DNA of 32,325 bases from an uncultured Oscillospiraceae bacterium (GTDB lineage: Bacteria; Bacillota_A; Clostridia; Oscillospirales; Oscillospiraceae): contig CAAEDK010000091.1 in assembly GCA_900754605.1 (NCBI GenBank), forward strand, positions 1 through 32,325, read 5' to 3'. The notes below the pieces were generated by a model. That model saw only the letters and a list, made by a program, of their open reading frames with translations, was not told the origin of the DNA and did not search any database. Numbering within the stretch: the stretch's first letter is position 1; every line of letters begins with the position of its first letter. Positions 7,214 to 15,243 of this stretch are shown one piece after another. Both the position numbers and the translations under genes were made by a program.

Positions 7214-7803
7214 AGTGGCTTCAGAAATGGAAAGAGCGCAAACGGCTGAAGCAGCGTCAATCCACGCGGCAGTTGATGGGTATTCGCAAACTCCTGCCCC
7301 ACGGCGTGGCAATACCAGGCGGCAGCCTGGTGTTCTTCCTGATCCACCCGGATAATCTCTCGGTTCTCTCCGCAGAGGGTATCCGGCAGAGGGTAACGGC
7401 TCTGAGCAACCTGTTTCGAGCGGAGGAACAGGTAGAGGTTCTGGGATTGGATTCCAGAGAGTCGTTTCAGCAGAACCAGGTGTACTATCAGACCCGGCTG
7501 GAAGAGGAAACGACTCCTAAGATCCGGGAGCTGCTCCAAAAGGATATCTCATATTTGGACGAGATCCAGACTACTTCCGCCTCGTCCCGGGAATTTGTCC
7601 TGGTGCTTCGTATGGAGGAGCAGGCCGCGCTGGATGAGGGCGGCCTGCGGCAGAAAGAGAAGTCCCTGTGCGACCACGGCATCTCTGTACGCCTGGCGGA
7701 AGAGCAAGACGTGAAGCGGCTGCTGGTATCCTACTACCTCCATGATGCAGACCCGGAGTCATTGGAAGACGTGGATGGAGAGAGGGTGGTGTTCCATGGC
7801 TAA
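7210..7803 (+). CDS. TrsD/TraD-like conjugation protein (VirB4 N-terminal-like)
   Basis: The 197-residue product lies between VirB3-like and VirB4 genes and overlaps both. TTG 7210 is preferred because GGAGG (7197-7201) lies 8 bases upstream; an in-frame ATG at 7195 has no such site. The protein begins with a very basic helix (KWLQKWKERKRLKQRQ). It continues with alternating strands and helices, such as GSLVFFLIHPDNLSVLS and REFVLVLRMEEQAA. In Gram-positive systems related to pSK41/pGO1, TrsD occupies this place and resembles the N-terminal, non-ATPase part of VirB4. A function in assembling the ATPase complex is inferred. There are no Walker motifs or membrane helices. Confidence 0.65.
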   Translation: MKWLQKWKERKRLKQRQSTRQLMGIRKLLPHGVAIPGGSLVFFLIHPDNLSVLSAEGIRQRVTALSNLFRAEEQVEVLGLDSRESFQQNQVYYQTRLEEETTPKIRELLQKDISYLDEIQTTSASSREFVLVLRMEEQAALDEGGLRQKEKSLCDHGISVRLAEEQDVKRLLVSYYLHDADPESLEDVDGERVVFHG

Positions 7804-9628
7804 GAAGAAAAAGAAGCGGGCGGCGCCGAAACCGCCAACAATCCAGCGGCCAAAAGAGTTCCTGGACCTGATCGCACCGGGCGCCATCCAGTTCAATACG
7901 GACAATTTCGTTTTCGGAAATACTTATCGCACTGTGATGATGCTGCGTGGATATCCTCCCACGACGGAAGAACAGGCTTTGCTGCGGCAGCTTGGAGAAC
8001 TGGAGGGTGTGACCGTGCATCTGGCCGTCCGAAAGGTGTCCGCTGCGGAAGAGGAGGCCATCCTTCATGCCGCCACCAACAAGAGCCTCATGGAGCGGAG
8101 CAACGTCAGCAATGTGAAGCAAAGCGTTACCGCGGAGGCAAAGCTCCAGGACACCGCCTCCCTGATCCTGGGTATGCGGCGGGACCGTGAGCCGCTGCTG
8201 CATACCTCCGTATTCCTGGAGCTGACCGCGAGGACTATGGAGGAACTGCAGCGCCTGCGGGACAGCATCAGCGCCATCCTCCTGCGCGGCAAGCTGTCCA
8301 AAGATCCTCTGCTCCTGCGGCAGCGGGACGGCTTTTTATCATCCAACCCAGCTGGCCGAAACACTCTGGGGACATTTGCGGAGCGGGTCCTGCCCGCCTC
8401 CAGCGCGGCAAATCTCTTTTTTCTGAGCTACTCCGGCAAGACGGACCCCCACGGTTTTTTCATTGGCCGGGACAAGTACGGCTCTAATGTCATTGTGGAC
8501 TTGGACCGGCGGGCGCCGGACAAGACCAACGGCAGTTCCCTGATCCTGGGCAATACCGGACAGGGCAAGAGCTATCTGCTCAAGCTCCTGCTGTGCAATG
8601 TGCGGGAGGTTGGGAAAAACGTGATTGCCCTGGACTCAGAGCATGAGCTGGAGGACCTCTGCGGGCACCTTGGTGGCTGTTTCCTGGATCTTCTCAGCGG
8701 CCAGTATCGGATCAACCTGTTAGAACCCCGGCGCTGGGATGACGGCAGCGAGCCGGAGGATCCGGACGCGCCGCCGGCATTCCGCGGTACGCTTCTGGCC
8801 CAGCACATCTCCTTCCTCCGGGACATCTTCCGGGTCTATAAGGGATTCGATACACCGCACATTGATACATTGGAACTGATGATTGAACGGCTCTACCAGC
8901 AATGGGGCATCTCAGACGAGACGGACCTCTCACAATTTGGAGCTATGAACTATCCGGTGATGACGGATCTCTATGATCTGATCGAGCGGACGTATCAGCA
9001 CTATGATCAGGAGTCTCTCCCCCTGTACCCACCGGAGATGCTGCGGGATCTGCTGCTGGGCCTGCACTCCATGTGCAAAGGCGCCGATTTCCGATTTTTC
9101 AATGGTCACACCAATATCTCATCCGACCGCTTCCTGGTGTTCTGTGTCAAGGGCCTGGATGACGTGGCGGAGAATCTTCGGAATACGCTGCTGTTCAATG
9201 TACTCTCCTATATGTCAGACCGGCTTCTGACAGCGGGCAACACGGTGGCCACGATTGATGAGCTGTACCTGTGGCTGTCCAATCCGGTGGCCATCACCTA
9301 TATCCGAAACGCGCTGAAACGGGTCAGAAAGCGGGGATCTTCCATGGTCCTTGCCTCACAGAATCTGGAGGACTTCGATCAGCCCGGTGTCCGGGAGCTG
9401 ACCCGGCCCCTGTTCGCCATCCCCACCCACCAGTTCCTGTTCAACGCAGGCACCATTGATAAACGGTTCTACATGGACCTCCTTCAGCTGGAACCGGAAG
9501 AGTATGAGCTGATTCGCCAGTCCCAGCGGGGGATCTGCCTCTACAAGTGCGGCAACGAGCGGTATCTGCTTGAGGTCCACGCCCCGTCTTATAAGGAAAA
9601 GCTGTTCGGAGCGGCGGGCGGACGGTAA
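7796..9628 (+). CDS. VirB4/TrsE-family conjugation ATPase
   Basis: This 610-residue ATPase powers assembly and substrate movement in the type IV secretion system. ATG 7796 overlaps the previous gene by 8 bases. The N-terminus is extremely basic (MAKKKKKR). Walker A is GNTGQGKS at about residues 252-259. Walker B is TVATIDEL at about 483-490. Between them is a helical VirB4 insertion with RVYKGFDTPHIDTLE. The later strings KRVRKRGSSMVLASQNLED and FAIPTHQFLFNAG match the C-terminal VirB4 motifs. The length is normal, and no frameshift is visible. It is the most secure conjugation marker with the coupling protein at 19316. Confidence 0.95.
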   Translation: MAKKKKKRAAPKPPTIQRPKEFLDLIAPGAIQFNTDNFVFGNTYRTVMMLRGYPPTTEEQALLRQLGELEGVTVHLAVRKVSAAEEEAILHAATNKSLMERSNVSNVKQSVTAEAKLQDTASLILGMRRDREPLLHTSVFLELTARTMEELQRLRDSISAILLRGKLSKDPLLLRQRDGFLSSNPAGRNTLGTFAERVLPASSAANLFFLSYSGKTDPHGFFIGRDKYGSNVIVDLDRRAPDKTNGSSLILGNTGQGKSYLLKLLLCNVREVGKNVIALDSEHELEDLCGHLGGCFLDLLSGQYRINLLEPRRWDDGSEPEDPDAPPAFRGTLLAQHISFLRDIFRVYKGFDTPHIDTLELMIERLYQQWGISDETDLSQFGAMNYPVMTDLYDLIERTYQHYDQESLPLYPPEMLRDLLLGLHSMCKGADFRFFNGHTNISSDRFLVFCVKGLDDVAENLRNTLLFNVLSYMSDRLLTAGNTVATIDELYLWLSNPVAITYIRNALKRVRKRGSSMVLASQNLEDFDQPGVRELTRPLFAIPTHQFLFNAGTIDKRFYMDLLQLEPEEYELIRQSQRGICLYKCGNERYLLEVHAPSYKEKLFGAAGGR

Positions 9629-9649
9629 CAGGTAGTAGACGCAAGTTAT

Positions 9650-9683
9650 AAGAAAAAGGCCGATGCCCTGTGTGGCATCGGCC
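9650..9683 (-). terminator. Terminator of the 65-aa minus-strand gene
   Basis: A perfect 10-bp stem (GGCCGATGCC at 9658-9667 and its complement at 9674-9683) has a 6-base loop. Read on the minus strand it is followed by TTTTTCTT. It may also slow + strand transcription after virB4. Confidence 0.85.
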
Positions 9684-9703
9684 CTATCTATCCTGATGTG
9701 GGA

Positions 9704-9901
9704 TCACATCTCAAGCCCCAGCTTCTCCGCGATCTGTTCCGCGGTGAGGCCGGCTGCTTTTGCTTTTTCCATGACGGATCGCATGGTGACAGGATGGAGG
9801 AGCTTCTGCTTCTGCGCTTCCAAAACCTTGATCTCCTCCTTCTTTTTTGCGATCTTTGCGTCGATCAACGCGATGCGTTCTTCGGCAGTACGAGCAGCCA
9901 T
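9704..9901 (-). CDS. Small coiled-coil protein, divergent within the transfer operon
   Basis: This 65-residue protein has a strongly charged N-terminal coiled coil (ERIALIDAKIAKKKEEIKV) followed by a helical tail (SVMEKAKAAGLTAEQIAEKL) that resembles a small helix-turn-helix or the DUF4315-type small ICE proteins; I cannot decide between them. The start at 9901 lies about 9 bases after AAAGGATG. It has a near-consensus promoter at 9936-9964 and a perfect terminator at 9658-9683, giving a short transcript antisense to the virB4 to 10057 junction. It could be a regulator of transfer, but this is inferred from its arrangement. Confidence 0.7.
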   Translation of the reverse strand: MAARTAEERIALIDAKIAKKKEEIKVLEAQKQKLLHPVTMRSVMEKAKAAGLTAEQIAEKLGLEM

Positions 9902-9935
9902 TCAGGGCACATCCTTTCAAAAATATGATGTAACT

Positions 9936-9964
9936 ATGATAAATGACAGACTATGGCTTGTCAA
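9936..9964 (-). promoter_or_regulatory. Strong sigma-A promoter of the 65-aa gene
   Basis: On the minus strand, TTGACA (complement of 9959-9964) and TATCAT (complement of 9936-9941) are exactly 17 bases apart. This is the best promoter in the window. Confidence 0.8.
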
Positions 9965-10056
9965 TCAGCTTTTGTCGAATTGTTGTCCGCACACTTCTGC
10001 GGCTGCACAGCGGTTTCAGGAGCGCGGATGGATACAGGAACCGAAAGGAGTATGAA

Positions 10057-11517
10057 ATGAAACCAATCGAATTAGAACGCTGGGAACCCGCCCCGGACGA
10101 TCCTCGGAGGAAGGTGTATGCCGGCCAGCGCACCGCACAGGAGGTCTTTGAAGAACTGAGGTACCGGCTGGAGGGCATGGGTTACCTGCCGGATGAATAT
10201 TTGTTTATGGATCGCGAGTGGGCAAACGGCCGGGAGATCCCCCGCGGCGCGGAGATCTTCTGTATCACCGATTACGGCGGCAGCGAGGGGATCTATACCG
10301 ACATCTCCCTGAGATGGTATCAGGACGGCAAGTCCATAATCGAGAGCTTTGCCACCGGGAAGACCTTGGGGGAAAGCGGTTCCGACCTGGACCGGATGTA
10401 CCTTATTGCCTCCGCCATCATTAAGGCATTCCAAGGGGACAGGGGGACCTACGCCCGGTACCTTCGCTTGGGTGAACAGCCGGAGCCGGAAAACATGATC
10501 CTGCACTTAAATCCCGCCGAACAGCGGACCTTTATCAACGCGCTGGTGGAACAACGGGAGCGGCAGGAGCAGGCCATGTCCCAGACAGAACAGCTCCTGC
10601 GCCGCATGACAGGGAGCATCACCGCCTATATGGACGAGGTTGGCCAACGGCCCCTCCGCCTCAGCGACTATGACAGAGCGGTGCTGGCGATCCGAGACGG
10701 GGAATTTGATGCGTTCTGTTCGCTCTATCCCAAGGTACCGGATCAGGCGGACGATCTGCTGATCGAGGCGGCGGGGCGCCCCGGAAGAACAGGAGGAAAC
10801 ATGGTCCGGGCGCTTCTGTCGGCAGTGGGGCGGTTTTCCCCGGAGGCGTACCTGACCGCCTGCAAGCGGGCGGTGGAGACCGGGGACAGCCAGCGGGTGC
10901 GGACGATGGTGGAGGAGGCGGAAAGCCACCTCTCTGAGCCATACCCGTCCCTCGCCGGCGAGGTCATATTGCACGCCTATGCCAACGACCGAAAGGGCAT
11001 CGTCAAAGACCTGATCGGCAAATGTTCTCCCGAGCAGATCGCCGCCGCACCCCCAATCCTACTCCGTCAGGCCGCTGCCAGCCTGGACTTTCAAACTGCG
11101 GTAACATTGGTGGACAAGGGCATCCAGCCGGGCGATTATGCGGTGGATGTTCTCCATACCCTCACGGGACAGCACCAGGAGTGGATGGCGGAACAACTGC
11201 TGGCGCACGGGATGCCAGTGGGGCCAGACAACTATGCCGCCCTGTATGTCTGCATCAACAACGGGATGCCCGGTGTTGCCAAACTGGTGCTGGACCAGGG
11301 GATCGATTTTGACAAATACCGAGCTTGGGCAGACAATAAGCCCAAAAGCGCAGAGTATGAAGCAGCGATGGAGGCGTTGTATGGATACGTGACGGAACAG
11401 AAGAATACCGTACAGCGCGACGGACCAACCATGGGGGGGAATGTGTCGATGAGTCCTCATGCGGATGATCGTTCCACCCTAAAAAACGCACAGTTCGGAA
11501 CGGAAGGTAGAATATGA
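10057..11517 (+). CDS. ICE protein with ankyrin-like C-terminal repeats
   Basis: This 486-residue soluble protein starts at ATG 10057, 6 bases after GAAAGGAG; an open frame further upstream is ignored. The first 150 residues form a mixed domain with FCITDYGGSEGIYTDISLRW. The next part is helical and Gln/Glu-rich (ALVEQRERQEQAMSQTEQLL). From about residue 210 it contains degenerate helix pairs of the ankyrin type, for example YAALYVCINNGMPGVAKLVL and DFQTAVTLVDKGIQPGDYA. Ankyrin repeats bind proteins. The gene is the first after virB4 on the + strand, and its stop overlaps the next start (ATGA). The role in transfer is unknown. Confidence 0.7.
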   Translation: MKPIELERWEPAPDDPRRKVYAGQRTAQEVFEELRYRLEGMGYLPDEYLFMDREWANGREIPRGAEIFCITDYGGSEGIYTDISLRWYQDGKSIIESFATGKTLGESGSDLDRMYLIASAIIKAFQGDRGTYARYLRLGEQPEPENMILHLNPAEQRTFINALVEQRERQEQAMSQTEQLLRRMTGSITAYMDEVGQRPLRLSDYDRAVLAIRDGEFDAFCSLYPKVPDQADDLLIEAAGRPGRTGGNMVRALLSAVGRFSPEAYLTACKRAVETGDSQRVRTMVEEAESHLSEPYPSLAGEVILHAYANDRKGIVKDLIGKCSPEQIAAAPPILLRQAAASLDFQTAVTLVDKGIQPGDYAVDVLHTLTGQHQEWMAEQLLAHGMPVGPDNYAALYVCINNGMPGVAKLVLDQGIDFDKYRAWADNKPKSAEYEAAMEALYGYVTEQKNTVQRDGPTMGGNVSMSPHADDRSTLKNAQFGTEGRI

Positions 11518-12356
11518 ACATCGTTGGATATGGCGGGGGCACAGACAGCACCGCCATGCTGGTGGGGCTGTGGCAGCATCATGTTCCGGTGGACCTGATT
11601 CTATTCGCTGACCCGGGAGCGGAGCAGCCTCACACCTATCACTACTTGCGGATCATGGATCAGTGGCTGCGAGAACACGGAATGCCTGGGATCACAAGAG
11701 TGTGGTACACAGACCGTCAGGGACAGAGGCTGACACTGGAACAGGAGTGCCTGCGTTCCGCTTCCCTTCCGTCTATCGCGTATGGCTGGAAGAAGTGTTC
11801 TCTCAAACACAAAGTGGCTCCTCAGGAGAAATTCTGTGCCCACTACCCACCATGTCAGAATGCCTGGGCCAGAGGAGAGAATGTTGTGAAGCTGATTGGG
11901 TATGACGCAGGAGAAGAAAAAAGACGGCTGGGAGCCCTACCCCATGATCTGGCGGATCGGAAATATCAGAAAGCGTATCCTCTGATGGAGTGGGGCTGGG
12001 ACAGGAATCGGTGCATCCAGGAGATACAAAACGCGGGGCTTCCCTTACCAGGGAAGTCCTCTTGCTTTTTCTGCCCCTCGATGAAGCGAAGGGAGATCCG
12101 GACCCTCTATCACCGATACCCGGATCTGCTGGCAAGAGCGTTGGCGATAGAGGATCGAGCGCGGCCCAATCTCCTTACTGTGAGGGGATTGGGCCGAAAT
12201 TATGCCTGGCGGGATTTCATTGAGGCAGATCAGGCACAGCTGGCAATTCCCGGTGTATTCTCCTCTGAAGACCTTCCCTGCTCCTGTGTCGAAGAAACAG
12301 AAGAAGTGACCAGAAAGGACGTGGCACAAGATGGCAATAACTGCCGCGGCAGTTAA
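11514..12356 (+). CDS. PP-loop ATPase, PAPS-reductase/DndC-like
   Basis: This 280-residue protein starts with the PP-loop motif GGGTDST at residues 7-13. This corresponds to SGGKDS of adenylating enzymes such as PAPS reductases and DndC, with Lys replaced by Thr. The string LILFADPGAEQPHTY, which follows, is typical of the family. Cysteines at WKKCSL, CAHYPPC and SSCFFCPSMKRREI are spaced as in relatives that hold an iron-sulphur cluster or zinc. Such enzymes activate a substrate with ATP, often to transfer sulphur. No dndB, D or E gene is nearby. It overlaps its neighbours by 4 and 26 bases, so it belongs to the transfer operon. The chemistry is unknown here. Confidence 0.75.
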   Translation: MNIVGYGGGTDSTAMLVGLWQHHVPVDLILFADPGAEQPHTYHYLRIMDQWLREHGMPGITRVWYTDRQGQRLTLEQECLRSASLPSIAYGWKKCSLKHKVAPQEKFCAHYPPCQNAWARGENVVKLIGYDAGEEKRRLGALPHDLADRKYQKAYPLMEWGWDRNRCIQEIQNAGLPLPGKSSCFFCPSMKRREIRTLYHRYPDLLARALAIEDRARPNLLTVRGLGRNYAWRDFIEADQAQLAIPGVFSSEDLPCSCVEETEEVTRKDVAQDGNNCRGS

Positions 12357-13527
12357 GGCTGCACTGGCAGCCCTGACAGATGAACAAGCCAGAAAAACCG
12401 TGGGATGGATCGCGGCAGCGGTCCTTGCCCCGATCATCCTCATCGCCGCCCTGCTGCTGTCGTTGCTCTCTGGCACCACTCAACACAACAACGCCGCCGT
12501 GGACCTGGTGTTCAACGGCGGCGTTGTTCCGTCTTCCATGTCCGCGGAATACGCTGCCCAGGTACGTGTCATGCAGACCTGTTTGGAGGAACTGGACAGT
12601 GCGGTGGCGGAGGTCAACGATCAAATGGAGAGCGGAAGCCTGGACGGGAACTGGGTCAAGGCGGTGTTCTTCTCCCTGTGCTTCTGGGACGAGCACCTGA
12701 AGCTCACCCCGTCCGAGGCGCGGGACTTTGCGGACTGCTTCGTCCGATACGAGGAGCGGACTCGCACGGTGGCCTCCGGTACGGACCCGGACACCGGCGA
12801 GACCATCTACACGGAAGAGACCTACACAGTGGCGGTGCCGGTCGATCAAGAGATCGCCTTTAACAACCTTGACGCAGCAGGGTATCCCATCACCGAGGAC
12901 CTGGTGGTCAATGCCCAGGCGGTCTACGACCGGATCGCCTACGGAGCGGCAGATGGCTACACCGGAGAAATCCAGTATGGCAGCAGCAGGATCACGGAGC
13001 TGGATACTTCGGATTTCACTGCTCCGACTACCAAGAACGCGGAGGATCTGGTGGCATACGTCACCCATGCCTGGGAGTCCGGCTGGGGATATGTCTGGGG
13101 CACCTTCGGTCAGACCTTGACGGAGTCTCTGATGGAGTCCAAAATCCGTCAGTATCCGGATGGTGTGGGCAGCTATGCGGACGTCATCCGCTCCAAGTGG
13201 TTGGGCGGTCGGACGGCGGACTGTGTGGGGCTCATCAAGGGGTACGGCTGGCTGGACACGGACTCCATGACGATCCGGTACGGCACCAACGGGATGCCGG
13301 ACATCGGCGCCGACACCATGTACCGCAATGCCGCAGTCAAGGGGCCCATAAGTACGATCCCGGAGACGCCTGGCCTGGCCGTCTGGAAGAGCGGACACAT
13401 CGGCGTGTACATTGGAGGCGGAGAGGTAATTGAGGCTATGGGTACCCACTACGGCGTGGTCAAGACCCAGCTGACGGACCGAAACTGGACCGCCTGGCTG
13501 GAGATCCCGTACATTCAGTACGACTGA
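12331..13527 (+). CDS. NlpC/P60-like cell-wall hydrolase (CD1108-type)
   Basis: This 398-residue protein has a cytosolic N-terminus, one membrane helix at about residues 24-47 and a long extracellular part. The C-terminus looks like an NlpC/P60 peptidase: catalytic Cys in TADCVGLIKGYGW (about Cys298) and His in KSGHIGVYIGGGEVIEA (about His356). Proteins like this open the peptidoglycan so the conjugation machine can pass, as VirB1 or Orf14 do in other systems. The architecture matches the clostridial mobile-element family called CD1108. ATG 12331 lies inside the end of the PP-loop gene. All catalytic positions that I can place are present. Confidence 0.82.
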   Translation: MAITAAAVKAALAALTDEQARKTVGWIAAAVLAPIILIAALLLSLLSGTTQHNNAAVDLVFNGGVVPSSMSAEYAAQVRVMQTCLEELDSAVAEVNDQMESGSLDGNWVKAVFFSLCFWDEHLKLTPSEARDFADCFVRYEERTRTVASGTDPDTGETIYTEETYTVAVPVDQEIAFNNLDAAGYPITEDLVVNAQAVYDRIAYGAADGYTGEIQYGSSRITELDTSDFTAPTTKNAEDLVAYVTHAWESGWGYVWGTFGQTLTESLMESKIRQYPDGVGSYADVIRSKWLGGRTADCVGLIKGYGWLDTDSMTIRYGTNGMPDIGADTMYRNAAVKGPISTIPETPGLAVWKSGHIGVYIGGGEVIEAMGTHYGVVKTQLTDRNWTAWLEIPYIQYD

Positions 13528-13563
13528 AGATCCCAGAGATATGAGATAAGGATGAGGTGCGCC

Positions 13564-13860
13564 ATGGAAAAGATTGAGATCACGCTGGCCTTTGACGGCG
13601 AGAAGCTCGACGCGCTAGAATACGCGCTCCGAAAGGAGCGGACCACCGTTCAGAAGCAGATGGACGAGGCCCTCCGGCAGCTCTACGAGGCAAAGGTGCC
13701 GGAGGCGGTCCGAGACTACCTGGACAACAAGAACAAGCCCACACCGCCGAAACGGCCGCCCCGGCATACCAAAGCTGCCGATTCTGTTGAGAAGAAACGG
13801 GATTTGGAGGTACAGGAGGATGGGGACAATCGAGACGGACCGGTTCGAGAGCGTCAATAG
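13564..13860 (+). CDS. Small DUF6103-like ICE protein
   Basis: This 98-residue protein is read from ATG 13564; the in-frame ATG at 13552 lies in the ribosome-site region. Its N-terminal pattern (EKIEITLAFDGEKLDALEYA) and the later string LYEAKVPEAVRDYLDNK match small proteins called DUF6103 found in clostridial conjugative elements. That recognition is from memory of the pattern. The C-terminal third is Lys/Pro/Arg-rich and probably unstructured. It follows the wall hydrolase by 36 bases. No function is known. Confidence 0.7.
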   Translation: MEKIEITLAFDGEKLDALEYALRKERTTVQKQMDEALRQLYEAKVPEAVRDYLDNKNKPTPPKRPPRHTKAADSVEKKRDLEVQEDGDNRDGPVRERQ

Positions 13861-14056
13861 TCCCCCCTGGATCAGCGGCATGGTTGCTTTTGCTAAAAGA
13901 GGGATTCTGTTTCTCATTGCTTTTGGTGAAGGGATTTTCCAAGGCACACGTGGCATTGTGTGCTTATCCCAAGTGGAACGAAATAAAAGGAGGATCACAA
14001 AATGGATATCACGAGAGGCAGAGAATTACAGGAGCGGATCGGTCTGGACGCGCTGA
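13820..14056 (+). CDS. Possible small single-helix membrane protein
   Basis: A 78-residue frame starts at ATG 13820, 9 bases after GGAGG, and overlaps the genes on both sides. It contains one hydrophobic segment (GILFLIAFGEGIFQG) followed by GIVCLSQVERNKRR. This faintly resembles the short DUF3789-type ICE proteins. It fills the gap between 13860 and 14002, but it extends 55 bases into the next gene. Coding status is doubtful. Confidence 0.25.
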   Translation: MGTIETDRFESVNSPPWISGMVAFAKRGILFLIAFGEGIFQGTRGIVCLSQVERNKRRITKWISREAENYRSGSVWTR

Positions 14057-14439
14057 CGCAGTGGACACTGTTTGGAACAGCTACGGACACAGGGATGCAG
14101 GAGAGATGCATCCGCATCGTTGGAAAGACATGGGACATCCCGGAAGAGGAAACGCAGGCATGGCTGGATGCCATCGCAAGAGAACGCAGCTATGCCGAGA
14201 GCGGCTCCTCTGAGCACGTGCGGCCGGATGATGAACTGCCCGTCAATCTCAGCGGTCTGGAGACGCTGAATATGACCTGGGACCTGTTCGAAACCGCCGC
14301 CCAGATGGATGATCTGTCAGACCGGCAGGAAATGCTCAACTTCGCAAAATGGATGGAGGAATCCCAGAACCTCCTGGATTGGATCAAATTGACCCAGGCT
14401 GAACGGGAGGCTTGGAAAGAAGGTTCTGCCTCCGCATAA
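14002..14439 (+). CDS. Hypothetical soluble ICE protein
   Basis: I do not recognise this 145-residue acidic protein. ATG 14002 follows AAAGGAGG closely. There is no signal peptide or membrane helix. The sequence is helical with Trp-rich surfaces (DALTQWTLFGTAT, QAWLDAIARERSY, FAKWMEESQNLLDWIKL). It sits in the run of small accessory genes between the wall hydrolase and the relaxase and ends in front of a 12-bp hairpin. Confidence 0.65.
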   Translation: MDITRGRELQERIGLDALTQWTLFGTATDTGMQERCIRIVGKTWDIPEEETQAWLDAIARERSYAESGSSEHVRPDDELPVNLSGLETLNMTWDLFETAAQMDDLSDRQEMLNFAKWMEESQNLLDWIKLTQAEREAWKEGSASA

Positions 14440-14452
14440 CTCCCCCGAGACC

Positions 14453-14487
14453 CGCACCGCCTCGACCACGAGGCGGTGCGCCTTTCT
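14453..14487 (+). terminator. Hairpin after 14002-14439
   Basis: A perfect 12-bp stem (CGCACCGCCTCG at 14453-14464 and its complement at 14469-14480) with loop ACCA is followed by only a weak T tract (CCTTTCT). It is probably a terminator or transcript stabiliser. Confidence 0.6.
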
Positions 14488-14517
14488 GCCCTCTGTAAGA
14501 TTGCTTGAGATGATGAT

Positions 14518-14979
14518 TTGAGAGGGGCCTGCATAAATACGAAAAATGAACCGGAGTTTGATGAACAGAACGTGCCTGAATTGTGCGGTAGTCGGCGGCT
14601 ACTCCTGGAAGAGGTTACTCTCGAGGGTGAGATTGAAGAGGTAGATGGCGTCCTCAATTTCTACCTAGCGTGTTGGTTTGATGTGGACCAGGTCTTCGGT
14701 ACCCATGTGGAAACGACCGAGAATGGCGATTGGATCAACGTCTACGCCAACTACGATATGCGGACGCGGCATGTGTGCGGCGTTCTGGATGTGGTACTCC
14801 ATCGGGAAGATGGGAGCGACGAGTTCTATATCTACAAATTGGATGAGGAAGAGCGCATGGTTGTTCTGAGCAAGATGGAGGATTACTGTGTGCAGAGAAC
14901 GGGCCAGACCTTGGGAGAACTTTGCGAAATGTATCTGGAACCTCCAGATCATCCAGTGATGGAGATGCGGATGCGGTAG
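14518..14979 (+). CDS. Hypothetical ICE protein (DUF6329-like?)
   Basis: This 153-residue acidic protein is read from TTG 14518. The ribosome site is weak, and no better in-frame start is visible. It is beta-rich. The string GDWINVYANYDMRTRHVCG, the earlier EVDGVLNFYLACWFDV and a C-terminal helix with MEDYCVQRTGQTL remind me of small clostridial ICE proteins grouped as DUF6329. This is pattern memory only. There is no membrane segment. It is the last gene before the hairpin-rich intergenic region upstream of the relaxase genes. Confidence 0.6.
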   Translation: MRGACINTKNEPEFDEQNVPELCGSRRLLLEEVTLEGEIEEVDGVLNFYLACWFDVDQVFGTHVETTENGDWINVYANYDMRTRHVCGVLDVVLHREDGSDEFYIYKLDEEERMVVLSKMEDYCVQRTGQTLGELCEMYLEPPDHPVMEMRMR

Positions 14980-15243
14980 CACAGGAACCGCATAGGCCAT
15001 GATGGTTTGCCGGAAACGATGGCTGACCGAAAAAAGTACGAGGATAAAGGACCGCCGTGGAGTGCCCCGGCGGTCCGGCCACAAAGCCCCGCAGTGCGGG
15101 GCTTTTCGGAGGGTTTCATACCGCCGTCGGTTTTGCAGCTTTGAAAAAATTCCGCCGTGGTTCTGCTGCAAGAGACTACTGCCGCAGGGGATTCCGGCTG
15201 CTTTTACCGCCGTATATGGCCTTTTGAGAGATTTGGAGGAAAT
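14980..15243 (+). other. Hairpin-rich intergenic region upstream of relaxase genes (possible oriT)
   Basis: This 264-base stretch has no convincing gene. It contains two adjacent hairpins: GGACCGCCG/CGGCGGTCC (15049-15057 and 15068-15076) and AAAGCCCCGCA/TGCGGGGCTTT (15083-15093 and 15095-15105). The second hairpin, followed by TTTTCGG, could terminate transcription. The first hairpin and the position next to the RHH and relaxase genes also suit an origin of transfer. No nic site is recognised. Confidence 0.4.

Noticed and set aside
12217..13449. 410-codon minus-strand open frame opposite the wall hydrolase
   Set aside because: It is rich in His, Arg, Val and Gly as expected for a reverse-complement frame of GC-rich coding DNA. 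The + strand has a hydrolase with catalytic residues.
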